NCBI GenBank assembly: GCA_002049785.1
Contig: MUKB01000057.1
Coordinates: forward strand, 1-7,140
Length of the DNA stretch: 7,140 nucleotides
Reading direction: 5' to 3'
Source of the DNA: Caldifarciminota bacterium 4484_100
GTDB taxonomy: Bacteria; Hydrothermota; Tepidihabitantia; SM23-42
Both the position numbers and the translations under genes were made by a program. Positions 1-5,458 of the stretch are shown piece by piece (position 1 is the first letter of the stretch; every line of letters begins with the position of its first letter). The notes under the pieces were generated by a model that searched no databases, was not told where the DNA came from, and saw only the letters and a list, made by a program, of their open reading frames with translations.

Positions 1-30
1 CCCTTTGGTTGGAAGAAAAAAATTCAGCCC

Positions 31-49
31 GCAGACCGTCCTGGTCTGC
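31..49. repeat. Inverted repeat with a 7-bp stem and 5-base loop
   Basis: GCAGACC (31-37) is the exact reverse complement of GGTCTGC (43-49), with loop GTCCT. On the plus strand the nearest T-run (62-66) lies 12 bases after the stem. On the minus strand a seven-T run (complement of the A-run at 16-22) lies 8 bases after the stem. Neither has the immediate U-tract of a standard intrinsic terminator. It may be a weak terminator or remnant for a gene lying to the left, but no gene can be identified there. Confidence 0.45.
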
Positions 50-67
50 AATGACTTAAGCTTTTTC

Positions 68-112
68 AACCAGAAAAACCAGACAAACCAGAAAAACGAG
101 TAAAACCAGAAG
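68..112. repeat. Five-copy 9-bp tandem repeat (AACCAGAAA type)
   Basis: Five uninterrupted 9-base units run head to tail: AACCAGAAA (68-76), AACCAGACA (77-85), AACCAGAAA (86-94), AACGAGTAA (95-103) and AACCAGAAG (104-112). Units 1 and 3 are identical and the others differ at one or two positions. Nine is a multiple of three. In the frame beginning at base 2, the tract reads Asn-Gln-Lys/Thr repeats ending in TAA at 101-103, and that frame is open to the left edge. It could therefore be the end of an off-window gene, but it is equally compatible with a non-coding minisatellite upstream of rpmB. Confidence 0.75.
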
Positions 113-166
113 GGCATTTCGAATTTAGAAAAGAAAGATGTCATAAGGATTCATATTTTCATTAGC

Positions 167-194
167 TTGACTTATTTATAATTTTAAGTATAAT
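167..194 (+). promoter_or_regulatory. Sigma70-type promoter for rpmB
   Basis: The -35 box TTGACT is at 167-172 and the -10 box TATAAT at 189-194, separated by exactly 16 bp. A second TATAAT lies inside the spacer (177-182) but is only 4 bases from the -35 box, so it is not the working -10. Transcription would start near 200-201, leaving a leader of about 11 bases made almost wholly of the Shine-Dalgarno sequence. The promoter probably serves rpmB and the UbiA gene together. Confidence 0.8.
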
Positions 195-200
195 TGCAGG

Positions 201-207
201 AAAGGAG
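201..207 (+). promoter_or_regulatory. Ribosome binding site of rpmB
   Basis: AAAGGAG lies four bases before the ATG at 212 and supports that start. It is unusual in sitting at or next to the predicted transcription start, so the mRNA would begin with the Shine-Dalgarno sequence. Confidence 0.7.
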
Positions 208-211
208 TTGA

Positions 212-400
212 ATGGCAAGAAGATGCGCAATCTGTGGCCGGGGTGCAAGGACCGGGTCAAACATCAGTCACGCCCATAATGTAACAAAGCGGCAGTTTAA
301 GGTCAATCTGCAGAAGGTTCGTGCCCGGATTGACGGTCGCGTCAGAAAAATCCTGGTTTGCACCAGGTGCCTGCACGCGGGCAAGGTTGTTAAGGCATAA
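212..400 (+). CDS. rpmB: Large ribosomal subunit protein bL28, zinc-ribbon form
   Basis: This 62-residue protein is a structural component of the 50S ribosomal subunit and is of normal length for the family. The N-terminus carries the usual CxxC followed by a G-R-x-x-x-x-G-x-x-x-S-H segment and the N-x-T-K-R family pattern. Two CxxC pairs (Cys5/Cys8 and Cys50/Cys53) mark the zinc-binding form of L28, as opposed to the cysteine-free paralogue some bacteria use under zinc shortage. The start is fixed by AAAGGAG four bases upstream and a consensus promoter just before it. The UbiA-family gene begins six bases after the stop codon, so the two are probably co-transcribed. Identification is secure. 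Confidence 0.97.
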   Translation: MARRCAICGRGARTGSNISHAHNVTKRQFKVNLQKVRARIDGRVRKILVCTRCLHAGKVVKA

Positions 401-406
401 TAATGG

Positions 407-1336
407 ATGGGGAAATTCAACCCATTTGATTATTTCTTTATTCTTCGTCCACTGATTCTCATTCCGGTCTGGAATTTCCTTTTGATTGGAAGCTTTATTG
501 CCCGGGGAAAGTCCGGTTTCACTCCGGAGATTCTCATTGCCCTCTTAATCTATACATTTGTTATGGGGGGAACCTATATCCTCAACCAGATTGTCGACAT
601 CGAATCTGACCGCATTAATAAAAAACTGTTCTTACTGAGCGAGGGTTATATCAAAAAAGAGAGTGCATTTATCGAGCTCTTCCTGTTGTGGGGCCTTGCA
701 ATTATCCTTGCGCTTCAGTTCGGTCGAGAGTTTTTGCTCCTGATATCTTTTTCTATTATTCTGGGAATAGGATATTCGGTTCCACCTTTTAAATTCAAGG
801 CACGACCTTTCCTCGATACCCTTGCCAACGGATTCGGCTATGGCATAATCAACTTTACTGTGGGCTGGCTCTTATTCCGGGATTTGACCCCGACTGTCTT
901 ATATCGGTTCTTTCCCTATTTTTTAAGCATCTCAGCGGTCTTTATAAATACCACAATTGTTGATATCGAGGGGGATAAGAGGTCAGGAGCGATTACTACA
1001 GGTGTATTTTTAGGCCCGAGATTATCCCACCTTTTCGCGACATTCCTCCTGGCCGGGGCAGTTATATCCGCCTTTATGTTGAGGGACCTGGTATGTCTTA
1101 TTCCTGCTGTAGTATCAATGCCCCTATTTGTCTATACCACAATATATGCTTTTATCCACCGACACAGTGCACGCAAATATACAATCGCATCATTTCGACT
1201 ACCCGGGATCATCTTTACATTGATTACCGCTTATCTCTATCCACCTTATATCATCTTTCTTATTCTGCTCTTCTGGGCAATGAGGTTTTATTATAAAAGG
1301 CGATTTGGAATAACCTATCCCACCCTCGCCCGTTGA
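407..1336 (+). CDS. UbiA-family polyprenyl transferase (integral membrane)
   Basis: This 309-residue, very hydrophobic protein has about eight or nine likely membrane helices, as expected for UbiA enzymes, which transfer a prenyl chain from a prenyl diphosphate to an aromatic or other acceptor in the membrane. The two Mg-diphosphate-binding motifs are present: N60-x3-D64-x3-D68 in the first half and D186-x3-D190 in the second. The family's Y-S-x-P-P-x-[KR]-x-K segment is at about residues 123-131. The acceptor cannot be told from sequence; candidates include quinone precursors, chlorophyll-type rings and glyceryl phosphate lipids, and no quinone-pathway neighbour is visible. The gene starts six bases after rpmB with only a weak AAGG about 11 bases upstream, suggesting translation coupled to rpmB. 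Its TGA stop lies inside the -35 box of the next promoter. Family assignment is firm; substrate is unknown. Confidence 0.88.
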   Translation: MGKFNPFDYFFILRPLILIPVWNFLLIGSFIARGKSGFTPEILIALLIYTFVMGGTYILNQIVDIESDRINKKLFLLSEGYIKKESAFIELFLLWGLAIILALQFGREFLLLISFSIILGIGYSVPPFKFKARPFLDTLANGFGYGIINFTVGWLLFRDLTPTVLYRFFPYFLSISAVFINTTIVDIEGDKRSGAITTGVFLGPRLSHLFATFLLAGAVISAFMLRDLVCLIPAVVSMPLFVYTTIYAFIHRHSARKYTIASFRLPGIIFTLITAYLYPPYIIFLILLFWAMRFYYKRRFGITYPTLAR

Positions 1337-1360
1337 CATTTTTTTGTATATCGATATAAT
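1333..1360 (+). promoter_or_regulatory. Sigma70-type promoter for the secreted peptidase gene
   Basis: The -35 box TTGACA (1333-1338) and -10 box TATAAT (1355-1360) both match consensus exactly, with a 16-bp T-rich spacer. The -35 box contains the TGA stop of the UbiA gene (1334-1336). Transcription would start near 1366-1367, giving a leader of about 9-10 bases. The peptidase gene therefore has its own transcription unit. Confidence 0.85.
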
Positions 1361-1365
1361 TCAGT

Positions 1366-1370
1366 GGAGG
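1366..1370 (+). promoter_or_regulatory. Ribosome binding site that fixes the peptidase gene start
   Basis: GGAGG ends five bases before ATG at 1376. An in-frame GTG at 1364 overlaps this site and lies at or before the predicted transcription start, so ATG 1376 is the better start. From there the product begins Met-Arg-Lys followed directly by a hydrophobic signal segment. Confidence 0.75.
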
Positions 1371-1375
1371 CAATT

Positions 1376-3943
1376 ATGAGAAAATTTGTGGCCATATTTT
1401 TTATTCTCATCTCTGCTGGTCAGGGTAAGGTTAGTGGTGTGAAACGACTCGAATGGCTTGATCCCTATGGTCGGAAGCCCTTGCTATATAAGGCCTGGTA
1501 TCAGAAGAATGTTGCTGGAAAAGGGATGACAATAATTAAAAAAATCTATGAATTGGGTCGATCATCAAGACAGAATGTGGTTGATATCGTTGTTAATGAA
1601 AGCATCTACCCGGATATCAGTACTGAAATCGCGACATTTTCCCAGGACCTTGTTAATGCGGGCTATACGGTTCAGGTGCATACCATTTCTGGAATGTCTC
1701 ATATCGACCTGCGCAATCATCTGGCAGGTATCAATGGACTTGAGGGCGCGATTTTTGTCGGTGAGGTTCCGGTTGCGTGGTTTGAGACCAATGGTTTTGG
1801 TGGATGGGAGGAGTATCCACATGACATCTATTTCTGTGACCTTGATGGCACCTATATTGATGCTGATGGCGACGGAGTTTATGACAATCATACCGGAAAT
1901 GTTGCACCTGAGATCTGGGTGGGCAGGATTTATGCAAGGAATCTGACCTGGGATAATGAGATAAGATTATTAAAGAGATATTTTCATAAAAATCATCTCT
2001 ATCGCGTGGATAGCCTTTCTCTTCCCCAGCGTGCCTTAAGCTTTGTTGATGATGACTGGTCCAGCTGGACAACCTGTGGGCTCGATTATATCTATTCAAA
2101 TGTTGTTGTGATAAATAATGATTATGAAACCACCGCTTCCAATTACCGAAATCAGCTGGTCCAGGGTTATGAGTGGATACACCTCTGTGCCCACTCCTCA
2201 CCCTGGGGCCATACCTTTAAATATCCATCGTATCAGTATCGGGGAACGGTCTTCAACTACGAAATCTTCACATTGGAACCTCATGCCATTTTCTATAACC
2301 TCTTTGCCTGCTCCGGCACTAGGTTTGTTGAGGAGAACTATTCTGCGGGTTGGTATATATTTCAGGACCCTTATGGACTCCTTGCTGTGGGTAGCACCAA
2401 GACCGGAAGTATGCTATATTTTGATGACTTTTATGCGCCAATCGGACAGCAGGATATGTGCATTGGTGATGGGTTCAAACAGTGGTTCACCTTATGGGGA
2501 GAGACCGATTGGGATTGGTTCTATGGTATGAATATTCTGGGTGACCCCACACTTAAACCGCTCAATCAAACCGTAAAGAGGACAATCAGCCAGAAAAAAG
2601 AGTCCCGCCATTATATCACAAACTGGCAGACTCCAGAAGTCATTGCCCCGGACCCTGAATCGGATGCATTCCCCAGGATTGTTGCAAATACCAACGGCAA
2701 GATCTGGGTGACCTGGGAATCGGGTCGTTCCTATTCAAATGGCCGTTCTGATATTTTCGGTGCATATTATGACGGTGCCTGGTCCGGTGCGATGAGTATC
2801 GGTCCCCATGTTTATTGGGATTATGCTCCGGCAATTGGAATTGACCTTCAGAATCGACCGGTGGTTGTATGGCAGGGATATTATGAGGGTCAGTATGAAC
2901 TTTTCTACAGCGTCTATTCAGGAAGCTGGTCATCCCGTCAGTTGGTAACTGATGGAGACCCTGGATATGATATCAGACCCGCGATGCTTCGTGATAATAG
3001 TAATCGACTCTGGGTGGTGTGGCAGTCACGACGCAATATCAACCTTAATATCTATGCCTCATACTTTAACGGTTCTTCCTGGACTTCTCCCCAGGCGGTA
3101 ACTTCAGCCCTGAATGATGATGCTACACCAGATATGGCGTTGGATAGTTTGAACCGACCCTGGGTTGTTTATGAGAGCAGGGCCGAGGATAGTTCTCAAA
3201 TCTGGGGTAGTTATTATACCGGTTCCAACTGGGTTGCATCAGGCCCTATCTCAGGAACCCAGGCCCATGCCTACCATCCTGCGGTTGCAGTTGCAGGAGA
3301 CGGAACCGTCTGGGTGGTGTGGCAATCCACGGATAATGGTAATCCTGATATCTTTGCTGCATATTTTGATGGAAGCCAGTGGTCCACCCCGGTTCAGGTG
3401 ACGACAAATACTGAAGGTGGCCTCTTCCCGGATCTTGCTACTGACAACAGTGGCATTGTATGGCTTGTCTATCAATCAAAGGTTGATAATGATTGGGATA
3501 TCTATTACTCATACTACAATAACTCTAATTGGGTCACACCATCACCGGTTGCTACACTTTCAGGCGGTGACCTCAATCCTCAGATTACCTGCAGTAATAC
3601 AAATGAGCTGTGGGTTGTCTGGCAGAGTTATTCATCCGGCAACTGGGAGATTATGGTTTCACATCAGACCGGATTTGGCATTGCTGAGAAGAGGGAGGAT
3701 ATTAAGAAAACGGGATTTTCAGTCGCGCCAGTTATCTTTTCAAATCACCTGAAGATTTCTTCTGAGCAACCCGGTGAGGTGATAAATATCTATGATGCCC
3801 GGGGTTCGTTTATTAAAAGATTACAGACCGATTTTTGTGGAATGGCTGAATGGACTGCAGGAGATTGTCCTGCCGGGATTTACTTTGTTACGATACGCGA
3901 AGAAGATGTTATTCACACCCAGAAGGTGCTTTTAATAAAATAG
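1376..3943 (+). CDS. Secreted C25-like cysteine peptidase with seven-blade beta-propeller and T9SS-like sorting tail
   Basis: The product is 855 residues from ATG 1376. Residues 1-17 form a signal peptide (Met-Arg-Lys, a hydrophobic stretch, then small residues). Residues about 55-391 resemble the gingipain-type peptidase family C25 (clan CD). A likely catalytic dyad is His273 (in H-L-C-A-H-S-S) and Cys312 (in F-A-C-S-G-T), 39 residues apart. Other family-like features are V-G-R-I-x-A-R after an acidic loop and G-D-P-T-L closing the domain (389-393). An Asp-rich loop (D155 to D170, with D-A-D-G-D-G) looks calcium-binding. Residues about 420-775 hold seven repeats centred on W-V-V-W-Q-S-like strands, probably a beta-propeller. 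Residues 781-855 resemble a T9SS type A C-terminal sorting domain (I-Y-D-x-x-G, P-A-G-I-Y-F, ending K-V-L-L-I-K). The protein is therefore likely exported across both membranes and attached or released. The gene has its own promoter and a terminator. Domain calls are from motifs; enzyme activity and target are inferred. Confidence 0.83.
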   Translation: MRKFVAIFFILISAGQGKVSGVKRLEWLDPYGRKPLLYKAWYQKNVAGKGMTIIKKIYELGRSSRQNVVDIVVNESIYPDISTEIATFSQDLVNAGYTVQVHTISGMSHIDLRNHLAGINGLEGAIFVGEVPVAWFETNGFGGWEEYPHDIYFCDLDGTYIDADGDGVYDNHTGNVAPEIWVGRIYARNLTWDNEIRLLKRYFHKNHLYRVDSLSLPQRALSFVDDDWSSWTTCGLDYIYSNVVVINNDYETTASNYRNQLVQGYEWIHLCAHSSPWGHTFKYPSYQYRGTVFNYEIFTLEPHAIFYNLFACSGTRFVEENYSAGWYIFQDPYGLLAVGSTKTGSMLYFDDFYAPIGQQDMCIGDGFKQWFTLWGETDWDWFYGMNILGDPTLKPLNQTVKRTISQKKESRHYITNWQTPEVIAPDPESDAFPRIVANTNGKIWVTWESGRSYSNGRSDIFGAYYDGAWSGAMSIGPHVYWDYAPAIGIDLQNRPVVVWQGYYEGQYELFYSVYSGSWSSRQLVTDGDPGYDIRPAMLRDNSNRLWVVWQSRRNINLNIYASYFNGSSWTSPQAVTSALNDDATPDMALDSLNRPWVVYESRAEDSSQIWGSYYTGSNWVASGPISGTQAHAYHPAVAVAGDGTVWVVWQSTDNGNPDIFAAYFDGSQWSTPVQVTTNTEGGLFPDLATDNSGIVWLVYQSKVDNDWDIYYSYYNNSNWVTPSPVATLSGGDLNPQITCSNTNELWVVWQSYSSGNWEIMVSHQTGFGIAEKREDIKKTGFSVAPVIFSNHLKISSEQPGEVINIYDARGSFIKRLQTDFCGMAEWTAGDCPAGIYFVTIREEDVIHTQKVLLIK
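2660..3700 (+). repeat. Seven coding repeats with a period of about 50 codons (beta-propeller blades)
   Basis: The last aromatic residue of the W-V-x-W core falls at residues 447, 499, 549, 599, 649, 699 and 749. The spacing is 52 and then 50 five times in a row, i.e. exactly 150 bp. Each unit has an N-x-x-W-V-V-W/Y-Q/E-S strand, then a D/N-I-[FWY] strand, then Y-[FY]-x-G-S-x-W and a short loop. Seven units fit a seven-blade propeller. At DNA level the 16 bases at 3009-3024 and 3309-3324 are identical, but the copies are otherwise diverged, so this is an old duplication and not a recent one. Confidence 0.8.
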
Positions 3944-3955
3944 AAATAGCGAAAT

Positions 3956-3988
3956 AAAAAAAGGGATGGTTGGTACCATCCCTTTTTT
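3956..3988. terminator. Bidirectional intrinsic terminator between the peptidase gene and hup
   Basis: GGGATGGT (3963-3970) pairs perfectly with ACCATCCC (3975-3982) around a TGGT loop. The stem is flanked by seven A (3956-3962) and six T (3983-3988), which lengthen it and provide a U-tract on both strands. It lies 12 bases after the peptidase stop and 13 bases after the HU stop on the other strand, so it can end both convergent transcripts. Confidence 0.92.
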
Positions 3989-4001
3989 ATTTTGTCGACA
4001 T

Positions 4002-4274
4002 CTATCTGACTGCCTTTTTCAATTCGCGACCTGCCTTGAATTTTGGAGCCTTCTTAGCAGGCACATGAATTGTTTCACCGGTACGCGGATTCCGTGCGGT
4101 CCTCGCCTTTCTCTTGGCAACTGAGAATGTCCCGAAACCGACCAATGCCACGCGGTCGCCCTTTTTCAGAGCGGAAGTAACCGAACTGATAAATGTGTTT
4201 AATGCAATACCAGCGGCCCGCTTCGAAATCTTCGCCTTGGCGGCCATCTTTTCGATAAGCTCTGCCTTTGTCAT
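4002..4274 (-). CDS. hup: HU-family nucleoid DNA-binding protein
   Basis: This 90-residue protein is a small basic histone-like protein that binds and bends DNA as a dimer. The length is exactly that of typical HU. The N-terminal helical dimer region (1-40) begins M-T-K-A-E-L-I. The family core G-F-G-T-F at 46-50 leads into the beta-arm, with R-N-P-R-T-G-E-T-I at 61-69; Pro63 corresponds to the DNA-intercalating proline. The conserved end is P-x-F-K-A-G-x-x-L-K. The alternative IHF cannot be excluded from sequence alone, but the lack of any visible partner gene and the HU-like arm favour homodimeric HU. It has its own consensus promoter and a very strong Shine-Dalgarno sequence, consistent with high expression. 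It diverges from pfkA and converges on the peptidase gene. Confidence 0.95.
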   Translation of the reverse strand: MTKAELIEKMAAKAKISKRAAGIALNTFISSVTSALKKGDRVALVGFGTFSVAKRKARTARNPRTGETIHVPAKKAPKFKAGRELKKAVR

Positions 4275-4280
4275 ATCTTT

Positions 4281-4293
4281 TCACCTCCTTTCT
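4281..4293 (-). promoter_or_regulatory. Unusually strong ribosome binding site of hup
   Basis: On the minus strand AGAAAGGAGGTGA is a 13-base perfect complement to the usual bacterial 16S rRNA 3' end (CACCUCCUUUCU type). The AGGAGG core sits about nine bases before the ATG at 4274. This fixes the start and predicts strong translation. Confidence 0.85.
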
Positions 4294-4309
4294 TTTTTAA
4301 TTATGCTAA

Positions 4310-4337
4310 ATTATATTTAGAATTTAAGATTTGTCAA
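4310..4337 (-). promoter_or_regulatory. Sigma70-type promoter for hup
   Basis: On the minus strand TTGACA (4337-4332) and TATAAT (4315-4310) are both perfect, with a 16-bp spacer. The predicted transcription start near 4303 gives a leader of about 29 bases that includes the full Shine-Dalgarno sequence. This is the only one of the four promoters here with a leader of ordinary length. Confidence 0.85.
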
Positions 4338-4365
4338 GCCCTCAAATCAAGTATTTCCAGGGCTT
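4336..4365. repeat. 7-bp inverted repeat next to the hup -35 box
   Basis: AAGCCCT (4336-4342) and AGGGCTT (4359-4365) are perfect inverted copies with 16 bases between them. The left arm overlaps the last two bases of the TTGACA -35 box of hup. It could be an operator for a dimeric regulator, but it has no recognised family consensus and could be chance. Confidence 0.35.
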
Positions 4366-4413
4366 TGGTCGAAACATTCAAAGCAAATGCAAGTGTGAAG
4401 CCATTTTGCAAAC

Positions 4414-4441
4414 TTGACACCTACACTTATATGGTTATAAT
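4414..4441 (+). promoter_or_regulatory. Sigma70-type promoter for pfkA, abutting the start codon
   Basis: TTGACA (4414-4419) and TATAAT (4436-4441) match consensus perfectly with a 16-bp spacer. Only five bases (4442-4446) separate the -10 box from ATG 4447, so transcription should start at or within about two bases of the start codon. No Shine-Dalgarno sequence is visible between -35 and ATG. The arrangement predicts a leaderless mRNA. Confidence 0.83.
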
Positions 4442-4446
4442 TGCCT

Positions 4447-5421
4447 ATGGTGATTAAACGGATTGGAATTTTAACCAGTGGCGGCGATGCACCAGGGATG
4501 AATGCGGCAATCCGGGCGGTGGTGCGCACTGCACTACATTATCGGTTGAAGGTATTCGGTATACGATATGGTTATCAGGGATTGGTGGATGGAGACCTTA
4601 TTGAGTTAGACCGGGGAACGGTCGCCAATATTATTCAACGCGGTGGAACAATTCTGGGCACAGCCCGGTCCCAGGCGTTTGAGACCAGAAAGGGGATGGC
4701 GCGGGCAAAAAAGATAGTGGATTGTTTTGGACTCGATGCACTTGTCGTAATCGGTGGTGATGGGACGATGCGCGGGGCACAGGCGTTTATGAAAAGATAT
4801 GGCGTAAAGATTATTGGACTCCCCGGTACAATTGATAATGATTTATATGGCACAGACTTCACAATCGGATTTGATACTGCGGTTAATAATGCCTTGGATG
4901 CGGTTGATCAGATAAGAGATACCGCATCTTCCTTGGAGAGGCTGTTCTTTATTGAGGTGATGGGACGGAAGGCAGGTTTTATCGGCCTGGCAGTTGCTCT
5001 GGCCGGTGGTGCTGAGGAGGTGTTGATACCGGAGACCAAAACGAGCATTCCCGAGCTTATTAAAAAGCTGAATGAGAATATAAAAAAGGGGAAGAAATCG
5101 AATATCGTTATCGTCTCTGAAGGTGATGAGGCAGGAAATGCATTTACAATCGCCCGAAAGGTGAGACAGGTACTGAATGAAGACTATCGGGTCGCGGTTC
5201 TGGGTTATATCCAGCGTGGAGGTAAACCTTCAGCCAATGATCGCATTCTTGCCTCGAAACTGGGCAATGCCGCAGTTGAAGCCATAAGAAAAGGGATTTT
5301 TGGTTGTATGGTGGGTGAGGTGGATAGGAAGATTGTCTACACCCCATTTAAACAGACATATACAAAGAGGAAAAAGATCAATAAAGGGATTTATCGCATA
5401 ATAAGAATTCTATCCGAATAA
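4447..5421 (+). CDS. pfkA: ATP-dependent 6-phosphofructokinase
   Basis: The enzyme phosphorylates fructose 6-phosphate to fructose 1,6-bisphosphate, the committed step of glycolysis, in the cytoplasm. At 324 residues it has the normal length of bacterial PfkA. Visible motifs are T-S-G-G-D-A-P-G-M-N at 10-19, G-G-D-G-T at 103-107, P-G-T-I-D-N-D at 126-132 with catalytic Asp130, M-G-R-x-A-G-F, and I-Q-R-G-G near the C-terminus. Gly106 and Gly127 occupy the positions that are Asp and Lys in pyrophosphate-dependent enzymes, so ATP is the predicted donor. Residues equivalent to the E. coli effector site (Arg23, Arg27, an L-D-R segment and K-G-K-K) are kept, suggesting ADP/PEP-type allostery. ATG 4447 is chosen: TTG 4441 is the last base of the -10 box and cannot be transcribed, while GTG 4450 is a possible alternative. 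The gene diverges from hup and converges on radC. Confidence 0.95.
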   Translation: MVIKRIGILTSGGDAPGMNAAIRAVVRTALHYRLKVFGIRYGYQGLVDGDLIELDRGTVANIIQRGGTILGTARSQAFETRKGMARAKKIVDCFGLDALVVIGGDGTMRGAQAFMKRYGVKIIGLPGTIDNDLYGTDFTIGFDTAVNNALDAVDQIRDTASSLERLFFIEVMGRKAGFIGLAVALAGGAEEVLIPETKTSIPELIKKLNENIKKGKKSNIVIVSEGDEAGNAFTIARKVRQVLNEDYRVAVLGYIQRGGKPSANDRILASKLGNAAVEAIRKGIFGCMVGEVDRKIVYTPFKQTYTKRKKINKGIYRIIRILSE

Positions 5422-5458
5422 CATATATCACCCGGATATACAAACTCGAATTTTTTAT

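Noticed and set aside
2..103. Open frame from the left edge ending in an Asn-Gln-Lys repeat and TAA
   Set aside because: Only 33 codons are visible and no domain is recognisable. Another frame is also open from the edge to a TGA at 52-54, so neither can be called a gene.
1364..1366. GTG 1364 as the start of the peptidase gene
   Set aside because: It overlaps the Shine-Dalgarno sequence of ATG 1376 and sits at or before the predicted transcription start.
1731..2201. Minus-strand 156-codon frame, and several plus-strand frames, inside the peptidase gene
   Set aside because: They lie wholly inside a well-supported gene, have low-complexity His/Arg/Ser-rich or otherwise non-protein-like composition, and lack a ribosome binding site.
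4441..4443. TTG 4441 as the pfkA start
   Set aside because: Its first base is the last base of the TATAAT -10 box, so it would not be in the transcript. PfkA homologues begin close to the K-R-I-G segment just downstream of ATG 4447.
5411..5456. Possible terminator between pfkA and radC
   Set aside because: Two weak 6-bp hairpins can be drawn (5411-5416 with 5433-5438, or 5424-5429 with 5435-5440), but the T-run at 5451-5456 is more than ten bases away. It does not meet the standard for an intrinsic terminator.
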